51,872 nt of DNA from Sphingobacterium sp. UBA2700 (GTDB lineage Bacteria > Bacteroidota > Bacteroidia > Sphingobacteriales > Sphingobacteriaceae): the NCBI GenBank assembly GCA_002354335.1, contig DELI01000022.1, forward strand, positions 5,764-57,635, given 5' to 3'. Under the pieces are notes generated by a model. That model did no database searches. It was given only the letters and a program-made list of their open reading frames with translations, and was not told where the DNA came from. This document shows positions 1 through 7,455 of the stretch, piece by piece. A program made the translations under genes and the position numbers. The first letter of the stretch is position 1. Each line of letters begins with the position of its first letter.

Positions 1-67
1 ACCAGGAAAGGAAGGATTTTAGGATTGACAGGATCCTGCAAATCTTTTAATCCTTTTTTTCCTGGTT
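1..67. repeat. Family A palindromic intergenic repeat, copy 1 (may extend left of the window)
   Basis: An imperfect palindrome. The left arm begins ACCAGGAAAGGAAGGATT and the right arm ends TCCTTTTTTTCCTGGT. The centre is the perfect 10-mer CAGGATCCTG at 29-38. The same arms and centre recur at 27614-27683 and, in interrupted form, at 44241-44343. As RNA it would fold into one long hairpin on either strand. No coding potential is seen. Confidence 0.75.
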
Positions 68-75
68 CAAGACAT

Positions 76-88
76 CCCCCCCCCCCCC
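76..88. repeat. Poly-C tract, 13 consecutive C
   Basis: Thirteen consecutive C residues directly follow the family A palindrome. Such a tract is rare in moderate-GC DNA and is prone to slippage. It is intergenic and no credible gene spans it. Confidence 0.8.
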
Positions 89-139
89 ACCTTCCACCAG
101 CACCCCAACATCCAGCGCCCGTCAACCCTTCGTCTGCTT

Positions 140-233
140 AAAGCCCTTTCAAACCCAATGCAAACCCAATGTATAACCCAATCAAACCCCTTCTGAATCG
201 GCTTTGATTGGGCTATGCAATGGCTATAAAAAG
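140..233. repeat. Family B 11-nt tandem repeat with hairpin, copy 1
   Basis: Tandem units of 11 nt related to CAAACCCAATG are followed by an opposite-strand arm. CCCAATCAAA at 177-186 pairs perfectly with TTTGATTGGG at 203-212. Related elements lie at 27374-27463 and 49111-49202. The short ORF that crosses this repeat is judged spurious. Confidence 0.7.
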
Positions 234-275
234 TATAATAGCCGAAGGAGTTCACAACATCTAATCTCTAAAAAC

Positions 276-300
276 AAAAAGAGCCTTTGCAGGCTCTAAA
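276..300 (-). terminator. Intrinsic terminator of the acyl-CoA dehydrogenase gene
   Basis: On the minus strand, stem AGAGCCT (280-286) pairs with AGGCTCT (291-297) around a 4-nt loop and is followed by a T-rich run. It lies about 40 nt after the stop, behind a heptad repeat array. Confidence 0.75.
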
Positions 301-336
301 ATCTAATGTCTCACATCTTATATCTTATATCTAACC
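300..336 (-). repeat. Heptad (TTAGNNN) array between stop codon and terminator
   Basis: Read on the minus strand directly after the dehydrogenase stop, the units are TTAGATA, TAAGATA, TAAGATG, TGAGACA and TTAGATT, running into the terminator stem. Each 7-nt unit carries TAG, TAA or TGA, and the 7-nt period moves the stops through all three frames. Confidence 0.7.
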
Positions 337-1686
337 CTAAACAAACGCACTGAATCCAGTAATACTTCTACCGACGATCAGGGAGTTGATCTCTTTGGTT
401 CCTTCGTAGGAGTAAATAGCTTCTGCGTCGGCTAGGAAGCGGGCAACGTTGTATTCGAGTAGAATGCCATTTCCGCCCATCACTTCGCGGGCTCTAGACA
501 CGATATCGCGCGTTCTAAGCGTACAAAACACTTTAGCTAGGGAAGCGTGCTCATCTTTTAGTTTATCGTCGTCCTGAAGCTCGGATAATCTAAACACAAG
601 GGTTTGCATTGCAGTCAGGTTGGATAGCATCTCGACCAGGTGGTTTTGGATCAGCTGGAAGGACGCAATAGGTTTTCCGAATTGCTCGCGTTGGAGGGTA
701 TATTCCAATGCATTTTCATAAGCTCCGCGTGCACAGCCTACAGCCATCCATGCCACCCCTGCCCTTGTCATCTGCAAAACTTTTGCGGTATCTCTAAACG
801 AATTTGCATTTACCAAGCGATCAGACTCCGGAACCTCGCAGTTCGTTAAAGTGATCAATCCGTTTTGGACGATACGTAATGCCATCTTACCTTTAATCTT
901 TTCGACTGCAAAACCTGGATTTTCTTTCCGCACGATAAATCCTTTGACCTGCTGATCGTCCAGATCTCGCGCCCAGATAACCGTCATATCCGAGAAGGTA
1001 GAATTTCCGATCCATTTCTTCTGTCCATTCAGCACCCACTTGTCACCCTCGCGCTTGCAGGTCGTTGTTAATCCGCCTGCTGTTCCAGATCCTACCAAAG
1101 GTTCCGTCAGACCGAATGCGCCAATCTTTTTCAATTGTTGCATAGCCGGCAGCCATTCGGCTTTCTGCTCTTCAGAACCACATAGGTAAATGGAACCCAT
1201 CGCTAAACCACTTTGAACTCCTAAGAACGTCGCAATGGAAGGATCGATACGACCAAACTCGCTAGCGATGATACCATCCATCAGGGAGGTTCCGCCTGCG
1301 CAGCCATAGCCTTCATATACATAACCGCAAACGTTCAGTTCGGCAAGTTTCGGGATAATTTCAAAAGGGAACTCATCGTGCAACCAATATTTATTCACAA
1401 CCGGTTTTACTTCGGCTTCTAAAAATGCGCGCACCTTCAATTGCAGCGCTCGATCTTCCGGTGAAAGTTTAGCACTGATATCATAAAAATCAGCATCAAT
1501 GGGTGGGGGATCCTTTTTCTTTTTACTTCCGGTCAACATTTTCATCGCCATTTTAAGCTGATTTTCGTCCATTTTTGATACAGCGCCTAAAACTTCGGCT
1601 AAATCGACCTTCTTTGATATCTTTTCTAATTGCTCCAAATCGACTGATTTAAAGAGCTTTACCATATTCTTCAGTTTGTCTAACAT
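337..1686 (-). CDS. Acyl-CoA dehydrogenase family protein, glutaryl-CoA dehydrogenase-like
   Basis: A flavoprotein expected to oxidise a short-chain or dicarboxylic acyl-CoA to the enoyl-CoA, passing electrons to ETF. The 449 residues show the family layout: an alpha-helical N-domain, a beta middle domain with a GLTEP segment and WIGNS, and a C-terminal helical domain. The REQFGKPIASFQ and VMGGNG motifs are present. In YEGT near residue 428 the Glu is in the catalytic-base position used by GCDH-type enzymes. The first ~60 residues are a Lys/Asp-rich extension ahead of the usual start of the fold, so the protein is longer than the typical ~390. The ATG is preceded by AAAGGA at good spacing. 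It stands alone, with a terminator behind it. The exact substrate cannot be read from sequence. Confidence 0.88.
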   Translation of the reverse strand: MLDKLKNMVKLFKSVDLEQLEKISKKVDLAEVLGAVSKMDENQLKMAMKMLTGSKKKKDPPPIDADFYDISAKLSPEDRALQLKVRAFLEAEVKPVVNKYWLHDEFPFEIIPKLAELNVCGYVYEGYGCAGGTSLMDGIIASEFGRIDPSIATFLGVQSGLAMGSIYLCGSEEQKAEWLPAMQQLKKIGAFGLTEPLVGSGTAGGLTTTCKREGDKWVLNGQKKWIGNSTFSDMTVIWARDLDDQQVKGFIVRKENPGFAVEKIKGKMALRIVQNGLITLTNCEVPESDRLVNANSFRDTAKVLQMTRAGVAWMAVGCARGAYENALEYTLQREQFGKPIASFQLIQNHLVEMLSNLTAMQTLVFRLSELQDDDKLKDEHASLAKVFCTLRTRDIVSRAREVMGGNGILLEYNVARFLADAEAIYSYEGTKEINSLIVGRSITGFSAFV

Positions 1687-1737
1687 ATGCTTCCTTTAAA
1701 TTCTTAACAGAAATATAACAAAAAATGTTTTTTATTG

Positions 1738-1767
1738 TTGCAAATCAACAAAACAGTAGTATATTTG
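1738..1767 (+). promoter_or_regulatory. Bacteroidota-type promoter of the small lipoprotein gene
   Basis: TTG at 1738-1740, then 19 nt, then TATATTTG at 1760-1767, which is an exact TAnnTTTG. The -33 region lies inside an inverted repeat (TTGTTG, 5 nt, CAACAA; 1735-1751). The predicted 5' leader is about 150 nt and contains a direct GGTTAC repeat (1849-1854 and 1862-1867). Confidence 0.7.
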
Positions 1768-1922
1768 CGCTGCTCAAAGCAAATAACAAATATTAAACAA
1801 CTGAATTTCAGCAGGTTTAATAAAATTTTAAAAAAAAGTTATTTTTTGGGTTACCTTTTTAGGTTACTGGTATTAAAGATTAAATAAACAAATTTGTTTC
1901 AACTAAATAGAAAATTAAAAAA

Positions 1923-2141
1923 ATGAAAAATTTATTCAAATTCGGATTCTTAGGATTAGCTTTAACTGTAGCAGTTGCATCTTGTAACAACGCTGAAACT
2001 AAAACTGAAGCAGCTACTGATTCAATCGCTGACCAAGTAGAAGCTACAACTGATTCAATCGCTGATTCATTAGAAAACGTTGCTGATTCAGTAAAAGCAA
2101 AAGGTGATTCTATCGCTGATTCTTTGAAAAACGTTCAATAA
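1923..2141 (+). CDS. Small lipoprotein with 11-residue repeats
   Basis: A 72-residue precursor with a signal peptide ending in lipobox VASC (Cys21), so it should be lipid-anchored in the envelope. The mature ~50 residues are almost entirely an acidic amphipathic repeat. DSIAD occurs at an 11-residue period (TDSIADQVEAT, TDSIADSLENV, then a degenerate unit and GDSIADSLKNV), suggesting one long helix or coiled coil with an Lpp-like or entericidin-like architecture. It is monocistronic, with its own strong promoter and a 12-bp-stem terminator, which suggests high expression. Sequence alone does not assign a molecular function; a structural envelope role is inference. Confidence 0.85.
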   Translation: MKNLFKFGFLGLALTVAVASCNNAETKTEAATDSIADQVEATTDSIADSLENVADSVKAKGDSIADSLKNVQ

Positions 2142-2165
2142 TCCGAACTAAATTAAAAATACTTC

Positions 2166-2193
2166 AAAAGCCTGTTTTAGAAACAGGCTTTTG
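2166..2193 (+). terminator. Intrinsic terminator of the small lipoprotein gene
   Basis: A 12-bp perfect stem (2166-2177 with 2181-2192) with a 3-nt loop and T run. Confidence 0.9.
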
Positions 2194-2212
2194 TTGTTTT
2201 ATAACCTTTGGG

Positions 2213-2243
2213 TTGGTATAGGTCTACGAATTTCTTATTTTTG
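2213..2243 (+). promoter_or_regulatory. purB promoter
   Basis: TTG at 2213-2215, 20 nt, then TATTTTTG at 2236-2243. It lies downstream of the in-frame codon at 2208, so translation must begin at the ATG at 2265. Confidence 0.7.
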
Positions 2244-2264
2244 CCTCACAAAAGATTTTATACC

Positions 2265-3614
2265 ATGACATTATCATCCTTAACTGCCGTTACACCTATC
2301 GACGGGAGGTACTACAATAGCACTAAAGAACTTGCTAATTACTTTTCGGAATTTGCACTGATCAAGTATCGTGTATTGGTAGAAGTTGAATATTTTATCG
2401 CTTTGTCAGAATCAGGGATTCCACAGTTAGCACATTTCGATGGTTCTTTGAACGATAAATTGCGTGATATATACCGCAACTTCACTGAGGAGAATGCACA
2501 ATGGATAAAAGATACCGAGAAAGTAACCAACCACGATGTGAAAGCCGTGGAGTACTTTTTGAAAAATGAATTTGAGAAATTAGGTCTTACCGACTCTTTA
2601 GAATTCATCCACTTCGGATTGACATCACAAGACATCAACAATACGGCTATTCCATTGTCATGGAAAGAGGCTATTCAAGAAGTATATACGCCAAGCATCA
2701 ACGAATTGCTAGGCGAATTGAAGTCCTTATCTGCAGAATGGAACGAGGTGTCCATGTTGGCACGCACGCATGGTCAGCCGGCCTCTCCTACCCGTTTAGG
2801 AAAAGAGATCAAGGTATTTATCGAGCGTATCGAAAGACAGTTGGATTTATTAGCGCAAGTTCCCTACTCCGCTAAATTTGGTGGCGCTACGGGTAACTTC
2901 AATGCGCATCATGTAGCATATCCATCGAACGACTGGGTTGCTTTTGGAAATAACTTCGTGAATGAGAAGCTAGGTTTAAGCCGCTCGCAAACAACGACGC
3001 AGATTGAGCACTATGATAACTTTGCGGCAAGCTGCGACAGCTTGAAACGCATCAACAATATCATCATCGACCTATGTCGTGATATCTGGACCTACATTTC
3101 GATGGACTACTTTAAGCAAAAGATTACTGCTGGACAAATTGGTTCATCAGCGATGCCACATAAAGTAAACCCAATCGACTTTGAAAATGCAGAAGGTAAC
3201 TTGGGTATTGCTAATGCAATTTTCGAGCATTTAGCAGCTAAGCTTCCTATATCTAGACTTCAACGCGATTTGACAGACTCTACGGTATTGCGTAATATCG
3301 GCGTACCATTCGCACATACGTTGATTGCTTTCAAATCGACCTTACGCGGATTGCGCAAATTGATTTTGAATGAAGCGGCATTCAAAGCAGATTTAGAGAA
3401 TAATTGGGCGGTGGTAGCAGAGGCTATTCAGACGATTTTACGTCGTGAGGGATATCCAAAACCATACGAAGCATTGAAAGATTTGACGCGTACAAACACG
3501 CATGTCACACAAGCGACGATTGCTGAATTTGTGGACAACTTGAATGTTTCAGAGGAAATTAAAGCGGAGATCAAGGCAATTTCTCCAAGCAATTACACCG
3601 GCGTACAGTTATAA
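2265..3614 (+). CDS. purB: Adenylosuccinate lyase
   Basis: Catalyses two steps of purine synthesis: SAICAR to AICAR plus fumarate, and adenylosuccinate to AMP plus fumarate. The 449 residues carry the fumarase/aspartase superfamily hallmarks: TSQDINNTA near 118-126, ARTHGQPASPT near 166-176, and the signature loop GSSAMPHKVNPIDFEN near 293-308 that bears the catalytic Ser. DGRY at the N-terminus is typical of the long E. coli-type PurB. The start is set at 2265 because a promoter lies between it and an in-frame upstream codon. It is monocistronic and followed 72 nt later by an Nfu-like gene that has its own -7 box. Confidence 0.97.
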   Translation: MTLSSLTAVTPIDGRYYNSTKELANYFSEFALIKYRVLVEVEYFIALSESGIPQLAHFDGSLNDKLRDIYRNFTEENAQWIKDTEKVTNHDVKAVEYFLKNEFEKLGLTDSLEFIHFGLTSQDINNTAIPLSWKEAIQEVYTPSINELLGELKSLSAEWNEVSMLARTHGQPASPTRLGKEIKVFIERIERQLDLLAQVPYSAKFGGATGNFNAHHVAYPSNDWVAFGNNFVNEKLGLSRSQTTTQIEHYDNFAASCDSLKRINNIIIDLCRDIWTYISMDYFKQKITAGQIGSSAMPHKVNPIDFENAEGNLGIANAIFEHLAAKLPISRLQRDLTDSTVLRNIGVPFAHTLIAFKSTLRGLRKLILNEAAFKADLENNWAVVAEAIQTILRREGYPKPYEALKDLTRTNTHVTQATIAEFVDNLNVSEEIKAEIKAISPSNYTGVQL

Positions 3615-3654
3615 GCTTTTACGCAGTAATGACGCTGTCATTTGAGGAATGACT

Positions 3655-3662
3655 TATATTTG
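3655..3662 (+). promoter_or_regulatory. -7 element of the Nfu-family gene
   Basis: TATATTTG, an exact TAnnTTTG, ending 24 nt before the ATG. No clear TTG at the proper distance. Confidence 0.5.
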
Positions 3663-3686
3663 TCCATTATTTAGAACGATTACAAC

Positions 3687-4241
3687 ATGGCAACAATAAA
3701 CGTATATACAGAGAGCACGCCGAACCCATCAACGATGAAGTTTTTGGTGAACAAGCTTTTAATCAACGGAAGCTTAGATTACCCGGACAGAGAGAAGGCG
3801 CAGGAGTCGGCATTTGCACGTGAGTTATTTAAGTTCAACTTCGTAAATGGCGTATTCTTCGCAAGCAACTTCGTCACTGTTACGAAGACTGACGATGCGG
3901 AATGGTCGGATATCGAAGCTTTATTAAAAGAATTCGTGAAAGGTGCTGTGGAATCAGAATTGGCAGTGAAGCCAGAAGAGCATTCTGAGGATGTGGTTTT
4001 CGAAGGATCGGACGTTGAGGTGAAGATACAACAAGTATTGCATGACTACGTTCGCCCGGCAGTAGAACAAGACGGTGGAGCGATTGCTTACAAAGCATTT
4101 GAGAATGGTGTAGTAACGGTAGAATTAAGAGGATCATGCTCAGGCTGTCCTTCCTCAACCATTACGTTGAAAGCCGGTATCGAAGGTTTGTTGAAACGCA
4201 TGGTTCCAGAAGTAGAAGAAGTTGTAGCAGAAGCGATGTAA
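3687..4241 (+). CDS. NifU/Nfu family Fe-S cluster carrier protein
   Basis: Expected to receive and hand over Fe-S clusters to target enzymes in the cytosol. Residues 1 to ~88 match the Nfu N-terminal domain (opening TESTPNPSTMKFLVN). Residues ~105-184 match the NifU C-terminal domain, with the cluster-ligating pair in GSCSGCPSS (Cys151 and Cys154). The 184-residue length fits the Nfu architecture without an A-type domain. A strong terminator follows. It lies between purB and the opposite-strand tex, with no suf or isc genes nearby in the window. Confidence 0.93.
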   Translation: MATINVYTESTPNPSTMKFLVNKLLINGSLDYPDREKAQESAFARELFKFNFVNGVFFASNFVTVTKTDDAEWSDIEALLKEFVKGAVESELAVKPEEHSEDVVFEGSDVEVKIQQVLHDYVRPAVEQDGGAIAYKAFENGVVTVELRGSCSGCPSSTITLKAGIEGLLKRMVPEVEEVVAEAM

Positions 4242-4280
4242 TCGCAAATTCAATAAGATAATTTCTAATCATATAGATTT

Positions 4281-4310
4281 AAAGGCCAGGAAGATTATCC
4301 TGGCCTTTTT
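4281..4310 (+). terminator. Intrinsic terminator of the Nfu gene
   Basis: Stem AAAGGCCAGGA (4281-4291) with its complement at 4298-4308, then T residues. Confidence 0.88.
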
Positions 4311-4383
4311 CGTTGTTATGGTTTAGAGACAAGGTTCCTCTCCGAAACACTTCAAACCTAAAAAACTAAGAGCATCTCTCACA

Positions 4384-4418
4384 ACAAAAAAAGAGCATGG
4401 CTATTGCGCCATGCTCTT
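4384..4418 (-). terminator. Intrinsic terminator of tex
   Basis: On the minus strand, an 11-bp stem AAGAGCATGGC (arms 4391-4401 and 4408-4418) is followed by seven T. Confidence 0.88.
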
Positions 4419-4443
4419 ATATCTAAAATCTAATAGCTAATAT
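4419..4443 (-). repeat. Heptad (TTAGNNN) array between tex stop and terminator
   Basis: Read on the minus strand after the TAG stop: TTAGCTA, TTAGATT, TTAGATA, then TAAG entering the hairpin stem. Same architecture as at 300-336, 11259-11298 and 44173-44207. Confidence 0.7.
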
Positions 4444-6669
4444 CTACTTAAACTTGCTTGCCAAAGCCGCCAGTTTACTTGCCATATCAGTTTCCGGCGC
4501 ACGGCTTTCTTTTCTTTCATTACGTTTTCTAGGCGCTTTCTCTTCCGTTTTCATGGTCAAGCTGATGCGATTGCGTTTTTCATCAACCTCTGTAACAGTC
4601 ACCATAACGGCTTGCTGCACTTTTACAACTTCATGCGGATCGCTTACAAAGTGATTTGCAAGCTGACTTAAGTGTACCAATCCATCTTGGTGCACACCGA
4701 TATCGACGAATGCCCCGAAGTTGGTAATGTTCGTTACGATTCCTGGAAGCTTCATTCCAACGCGTAAATCACTTACACTATTTACCCCTTCGGTAAAGGA
4801 GAACGCTTCGAACTGCTCACGTGGATCCAGTCCCGGTTTAGCTAATTCGGCAAGGATATCATTTAACGTTGGTAAGCCAACCTCATCGCTCATATATTTC
4901 TTTAGGTCTAAGCTTTTTCTCAGCTTTTCATCCTTCATTAGTTCCGGGATGGAAACATTCAGATCTTTCGCCATTTGTTCTACCAGTGCGTAGCGCTCCG
5001 GGTGAACGGCTGAAGCGTCTAAAGGATGCTCGGCATTTCTGATGCGCAGGAATCCTGCTGCTTGTTCAAAAGCCTTATCTCCTAAACGTGGAACCTTCTT
5101 CAATTCTCTGCGCGAAGTAAATGGCCCGTTCTCTTTGCGGAAGTTAACAATTTGCTGTGCAAGTGCTGGTCCCAAGCCAGAAATATAAGATAGGATTTGC
5201 TTAGAAGCAGTATTTAGTTCGACACCCACAGCATTCACACAGGAGATCACCGTGTCGTCCAATGCCGATTGCAACTTGTTCTGATCGACATCATGCTGGT
5301 ATTGACCAACACCGATAGACTTGGGATCAATTTTTACGAGTTCTGCCAAAGGATCCATCAAACGTCTACCGATCGATACAGCACCACGCACCGTAACATC
5401 CTGATCCGGGAACTCCTCACGTGCTGTTTCAGATGCGGAGTATATCGATGCACCACTTTCATTGACCATCACAATGACCACGTTGGCTAACTTCATCTTG
5501 CGGACAAAATCTTCCGTTTCGCGACCTGCCGTACCATTACCAATAGCAATCGCTTCTACATCGTACTTGGAAACTAAGTGTTTGATCGTCTTTTCAGCTT
5601 CCAGGGCAGCGTTTGCTCCGCTATGTGGATATACTGCTGTATTTTCTAAAAGATTGCCCTGAGCGTCTAAAACTACGGTCTTACAACCTGTGCGGAATCC
5701 AGGATCTAAAGCTAATAAGCGTTTTTGACCCAGCGGAGCCGCTAATAACAGCTGGCGTACATTATCGGCAAACACTTTAATTGCTTCCTCATCAGCCTTC
5801 TGTCTTGTCAATACGCGAATCTCCGTTTCCATAGATGGTTTCAGCAGACGCTTGTAGCTATCCATCATCGCTAGTTCGACTTGCTTTGATGCTTCGTTAT
5901 TTCCTTTTATAAATTGCTTCGCAATTTTAGGAAGTACATTTTCCTCAGCAACTTCAATATCCAGGTATAGCAATTCTTCTTTCTCGCCACGTCGCATCGC
6001 CAATACACGATGTGAAGGAGCATCCTTTAAAGATTCCGACCATTCGTAATAGTCTTTGAACTTCAATGCTGCTTCTTCTTTGCCTGGAACCACGCGCGAA
6101 ACGAATTCCCCTTTATTCAAGAATACCTGACGTGTATTTGCTCTGACCTCGGCATCCTCTGCTATTTGTTCTGCAATGATGTCTCTTGCACCCGCCAATG
6201 CTTCCTCTAAAGAAGAAACACCTTTCTCTTCATCCAAGTAAGCAGCCGCTTCATGTTCTACATCGATGTTATTTTGTGCTAAAAGGAGCTCCGCTAGCGG
6301 GGCTAATCCTTTTTCACGCGCAACGGAAGCACGTGTTTTGCGCTTAGGCTTGTATGGTAGATAGATATCCTCCAATATCGCCATGGTTTCGGCAGCTTTA
6401 ATCTGTTCTTCTAAGGCAGGCGTAAGCTTGCCTTGATCGGTAATCGATTTCAAGACAGCTTCCTTGCGCTTATCTAAATCGCGCAGCTGTTGAATACGAT
6501 CGCGAATCGCAGTAATCTGCACCTCATCTAGACTGCCCGTCAACTCTTTTCTGTAACGAGAAATAAACGGGATGGTCGCGCCCTCATCCAATAGTGCGAT
6601 TGTTGTACGAACTTGTTTCTCAGCAAGAGATAATTCTTGCGAAACGATCATTTCGTGTGATGTCATCAT
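4444..6669 (-). CDS. tex: Tex family RNA-binding transcription accessory protein
   Basis: A cytoplasmic S1-domain protein that binds RNA and contacts transcription. The family order is visible: an N-terminal Tex_N domain (ISRYRKELTG near 35-45, YLPYKPKRKTRA near 105), a YqgF/RuvC-like domain opening ALDPGFRTGCKTVV near 320, a helix-hairpin-helix region (LSYISGLGPALAQQIVNFR), and a C-terminal S1 domain (GMKLPGIVTNITNFGAFVDIGVHQDGLVH). The 741 residues fit the family. An in-frame TTG lies 21 nt upstream (6690), but the ATG at 6669 matches the family N-terminus better. It sits 69 nt downstream of tatA with a hairpin between. A basic tail rich in Arg/Lys closes the protein. Confidence 0.95.
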   Translation of the reverse strand: MMTSHEMIVSQELSLAEKQVRTTIALLDEGATIPFISRYRKELTGSLDEVQITAIRDRIQQLRDLDKRKEAVLKSITDQGKLTPALEEQIKAAETMAILEDIYLPYKPKRKTRASVAREKGLAPLAELLLAQNNIDVEHEAAAYLDEEKGVSSLEEALAGARDIIAEQIAEDAEVRANTRQVFLNKGEFVSRVVPGKEEAALKFKDYYEWSESLKDAPSHRVLAMRRGEKEELLYLDIEVAEENVLPKIAKQFIKGNNEASKQVELAMMDSYKRLLKPSMETEIRVLTRQKADEEAIKVFADNVRQLLLAAPLGQKRLLALDPGFRTGCKTVVLDAQGNLLENTAVYPHSGANAALEAEKTIKHLVSKYDVEAIAIGNGTAGRETEDFVRKMKLANVVIVMVNESGASIYSASETAREEFPDQDVTVRGAVSIGRRLMDPLAELVKIDPKSIGVGQYQHDVDQNKLQSALDDTVISCVNAVGVELNTASKQILSYISGLGPALAQQIVNFRKENGPFTSRRELKKVPRLGDKAFEQAAGFLRIRNAEHPLDASAVHPERYALVEQMAKDLNVSIPELMKDEKLRKSLDLKKYMSDEVGLPTLNDILAELAKPGLDPREQFEAFSFTEGVNSVSDLRVGMKLPGIVTNITNFGAFVDIGVHQDGLVHLSQLANHFVSDPHEVVKVQQAVMVTVTEVDEKRNRISLTMKTEEKAPRKRNERKESRAPETDMASKLAALASKFK

Positions 6670-6689
6670 AAAAATTAAAATGAAAAACA

Positions 6690-6715
6690 AAGCTGTTGAA
6701 GGATATCAACAGCTT
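6690..6715 (-). terminator. Hairpin between tatA and tex: terminator or attenuator
   Basis: A 10-bp stem AAGCTGTTGA (6690-6699, complement 6706-6715). On the minus strand it is followed by TTTGTTTTTC. It ends tatA, yet leaves only ~20 nt before the tex ATG, with no room for a tex promoter in between. Confidence 0.6.
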
Positions 6716-6738
6716 AGGCATATAATAAAATAATATTG

Positions 6739-7266
6739 TTAGGCATTTTTTGTGGGCTCTTCTTTCGAAGGGTTATTCTCAGTGGAAGGAGTTTCCGCTG
6801 TATTCGTCTCTGAAGCCTCATCAGCAGGTGTTTCAGGACTATCATTATTTGCAAAATGATCATTATAACCATAGCTGTAATAATCATCTGCTGTAGGAGT
6901 TTGATAAGGCTGGTGTTCGTATGTACCCGATGGTGCTGTAAATTGAGGTGCTTTCTTCTCGTTCTTTGCTAGTTCCTCGCCGTTCTCTCCCGTTACCTCG
7001 CTGCTCTCTACAGGCTTCTGCTCCGCAACGCGCGTTTCAGGCTCCTTCTCTATATCAGCTTTAACATCCTCTATCTCTTTTTCAAAGTTATTGATCTGAT
7101 CGGATATTTCGCGCTTAATCCCTTCTGAGGCATCTTTAAACTCACGGATTCCACGTCCCAATCCCCTAGCTAACTCTGGTAATTTCTTACCTCCAAACAA
7201 CAACAAGGCAACCAAAATGATTAACATCATCTCCTGAGTACCTATGTTTAAAAACGCTAAATTCAT
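6739..7266 (-). CDS. tatA: Twin-arginine translocase subunit TatA/TatE
   Basis: A pore-forming subunit of the Tat system, which exports folded proteins across the inner membrane. The N-terminus shows the single short TM helix (residues ~8-22), the FGGKKLPELARGLGRGIREFK hinge and the amphipathic helix characteristic of TatA. The rest (about residues 50-175) is an unusually long, acidic, low-complexity tail rich in Glu, Pro, Thr, Asn and Tyr. TatA proteins are often below 100 residues. AAAAGGA precedes the second ATG by 6 nt and abuts the first (7272), so 7266 is preferred. No tatC is in the window. Confidence 0.9.
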   Translation of the reverse strand: MNLAFLNIGTQEMMLIILVALLLFGGKKLPELARGLGRGIREFKDASEGIKREISDQINNFEKEIEDVKADIEKEPETRVAEQKPVESSEVTGENGEELAKNEKKAPQFTAPSGTYEHQPYQTPTADDYYSYGYNDHFANNDSPETPADEASETNTAETPSTENNPSKEEPTKNA

Positions 7267-7400
7267 TGCCATTCCTTTTTATAGTAGAAAGCTAAGGTAA
7301 GTTTATTATCGTTTTATATCAATATGTCACTGTAATTATTTCGAAACAAAAACAAGTTAAGGAAGGTAAGAGCAAGGGTAAAATAAGGGTTGTAAATAGA

Positions 7401-7426
7401 GACAGCCTCCCGTAGAGGAGGCTGTC
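7401..7426 (-). terminator. Hairpin after the fimbrillin-like gene
   Basis: A perfect 10-bp stem GACAGCCTCC / GGAGGCTGTC (7401-7410, 7417-7426). The following T-run is weak on both strands. It lies about 30 nt past the minus-strand stop. Confidence 0.6.
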
Positions 7427-7455
7427 TAAATTCATATTTCAAGTTTCAGTTCTTA

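Noticed and set aside
67..255. 62-codon minus-strand ORF at the left end
   Set aside because: It is formed by the family B repeat and the poly-C tract, ends in Gly runs, and has no protein-like composition.
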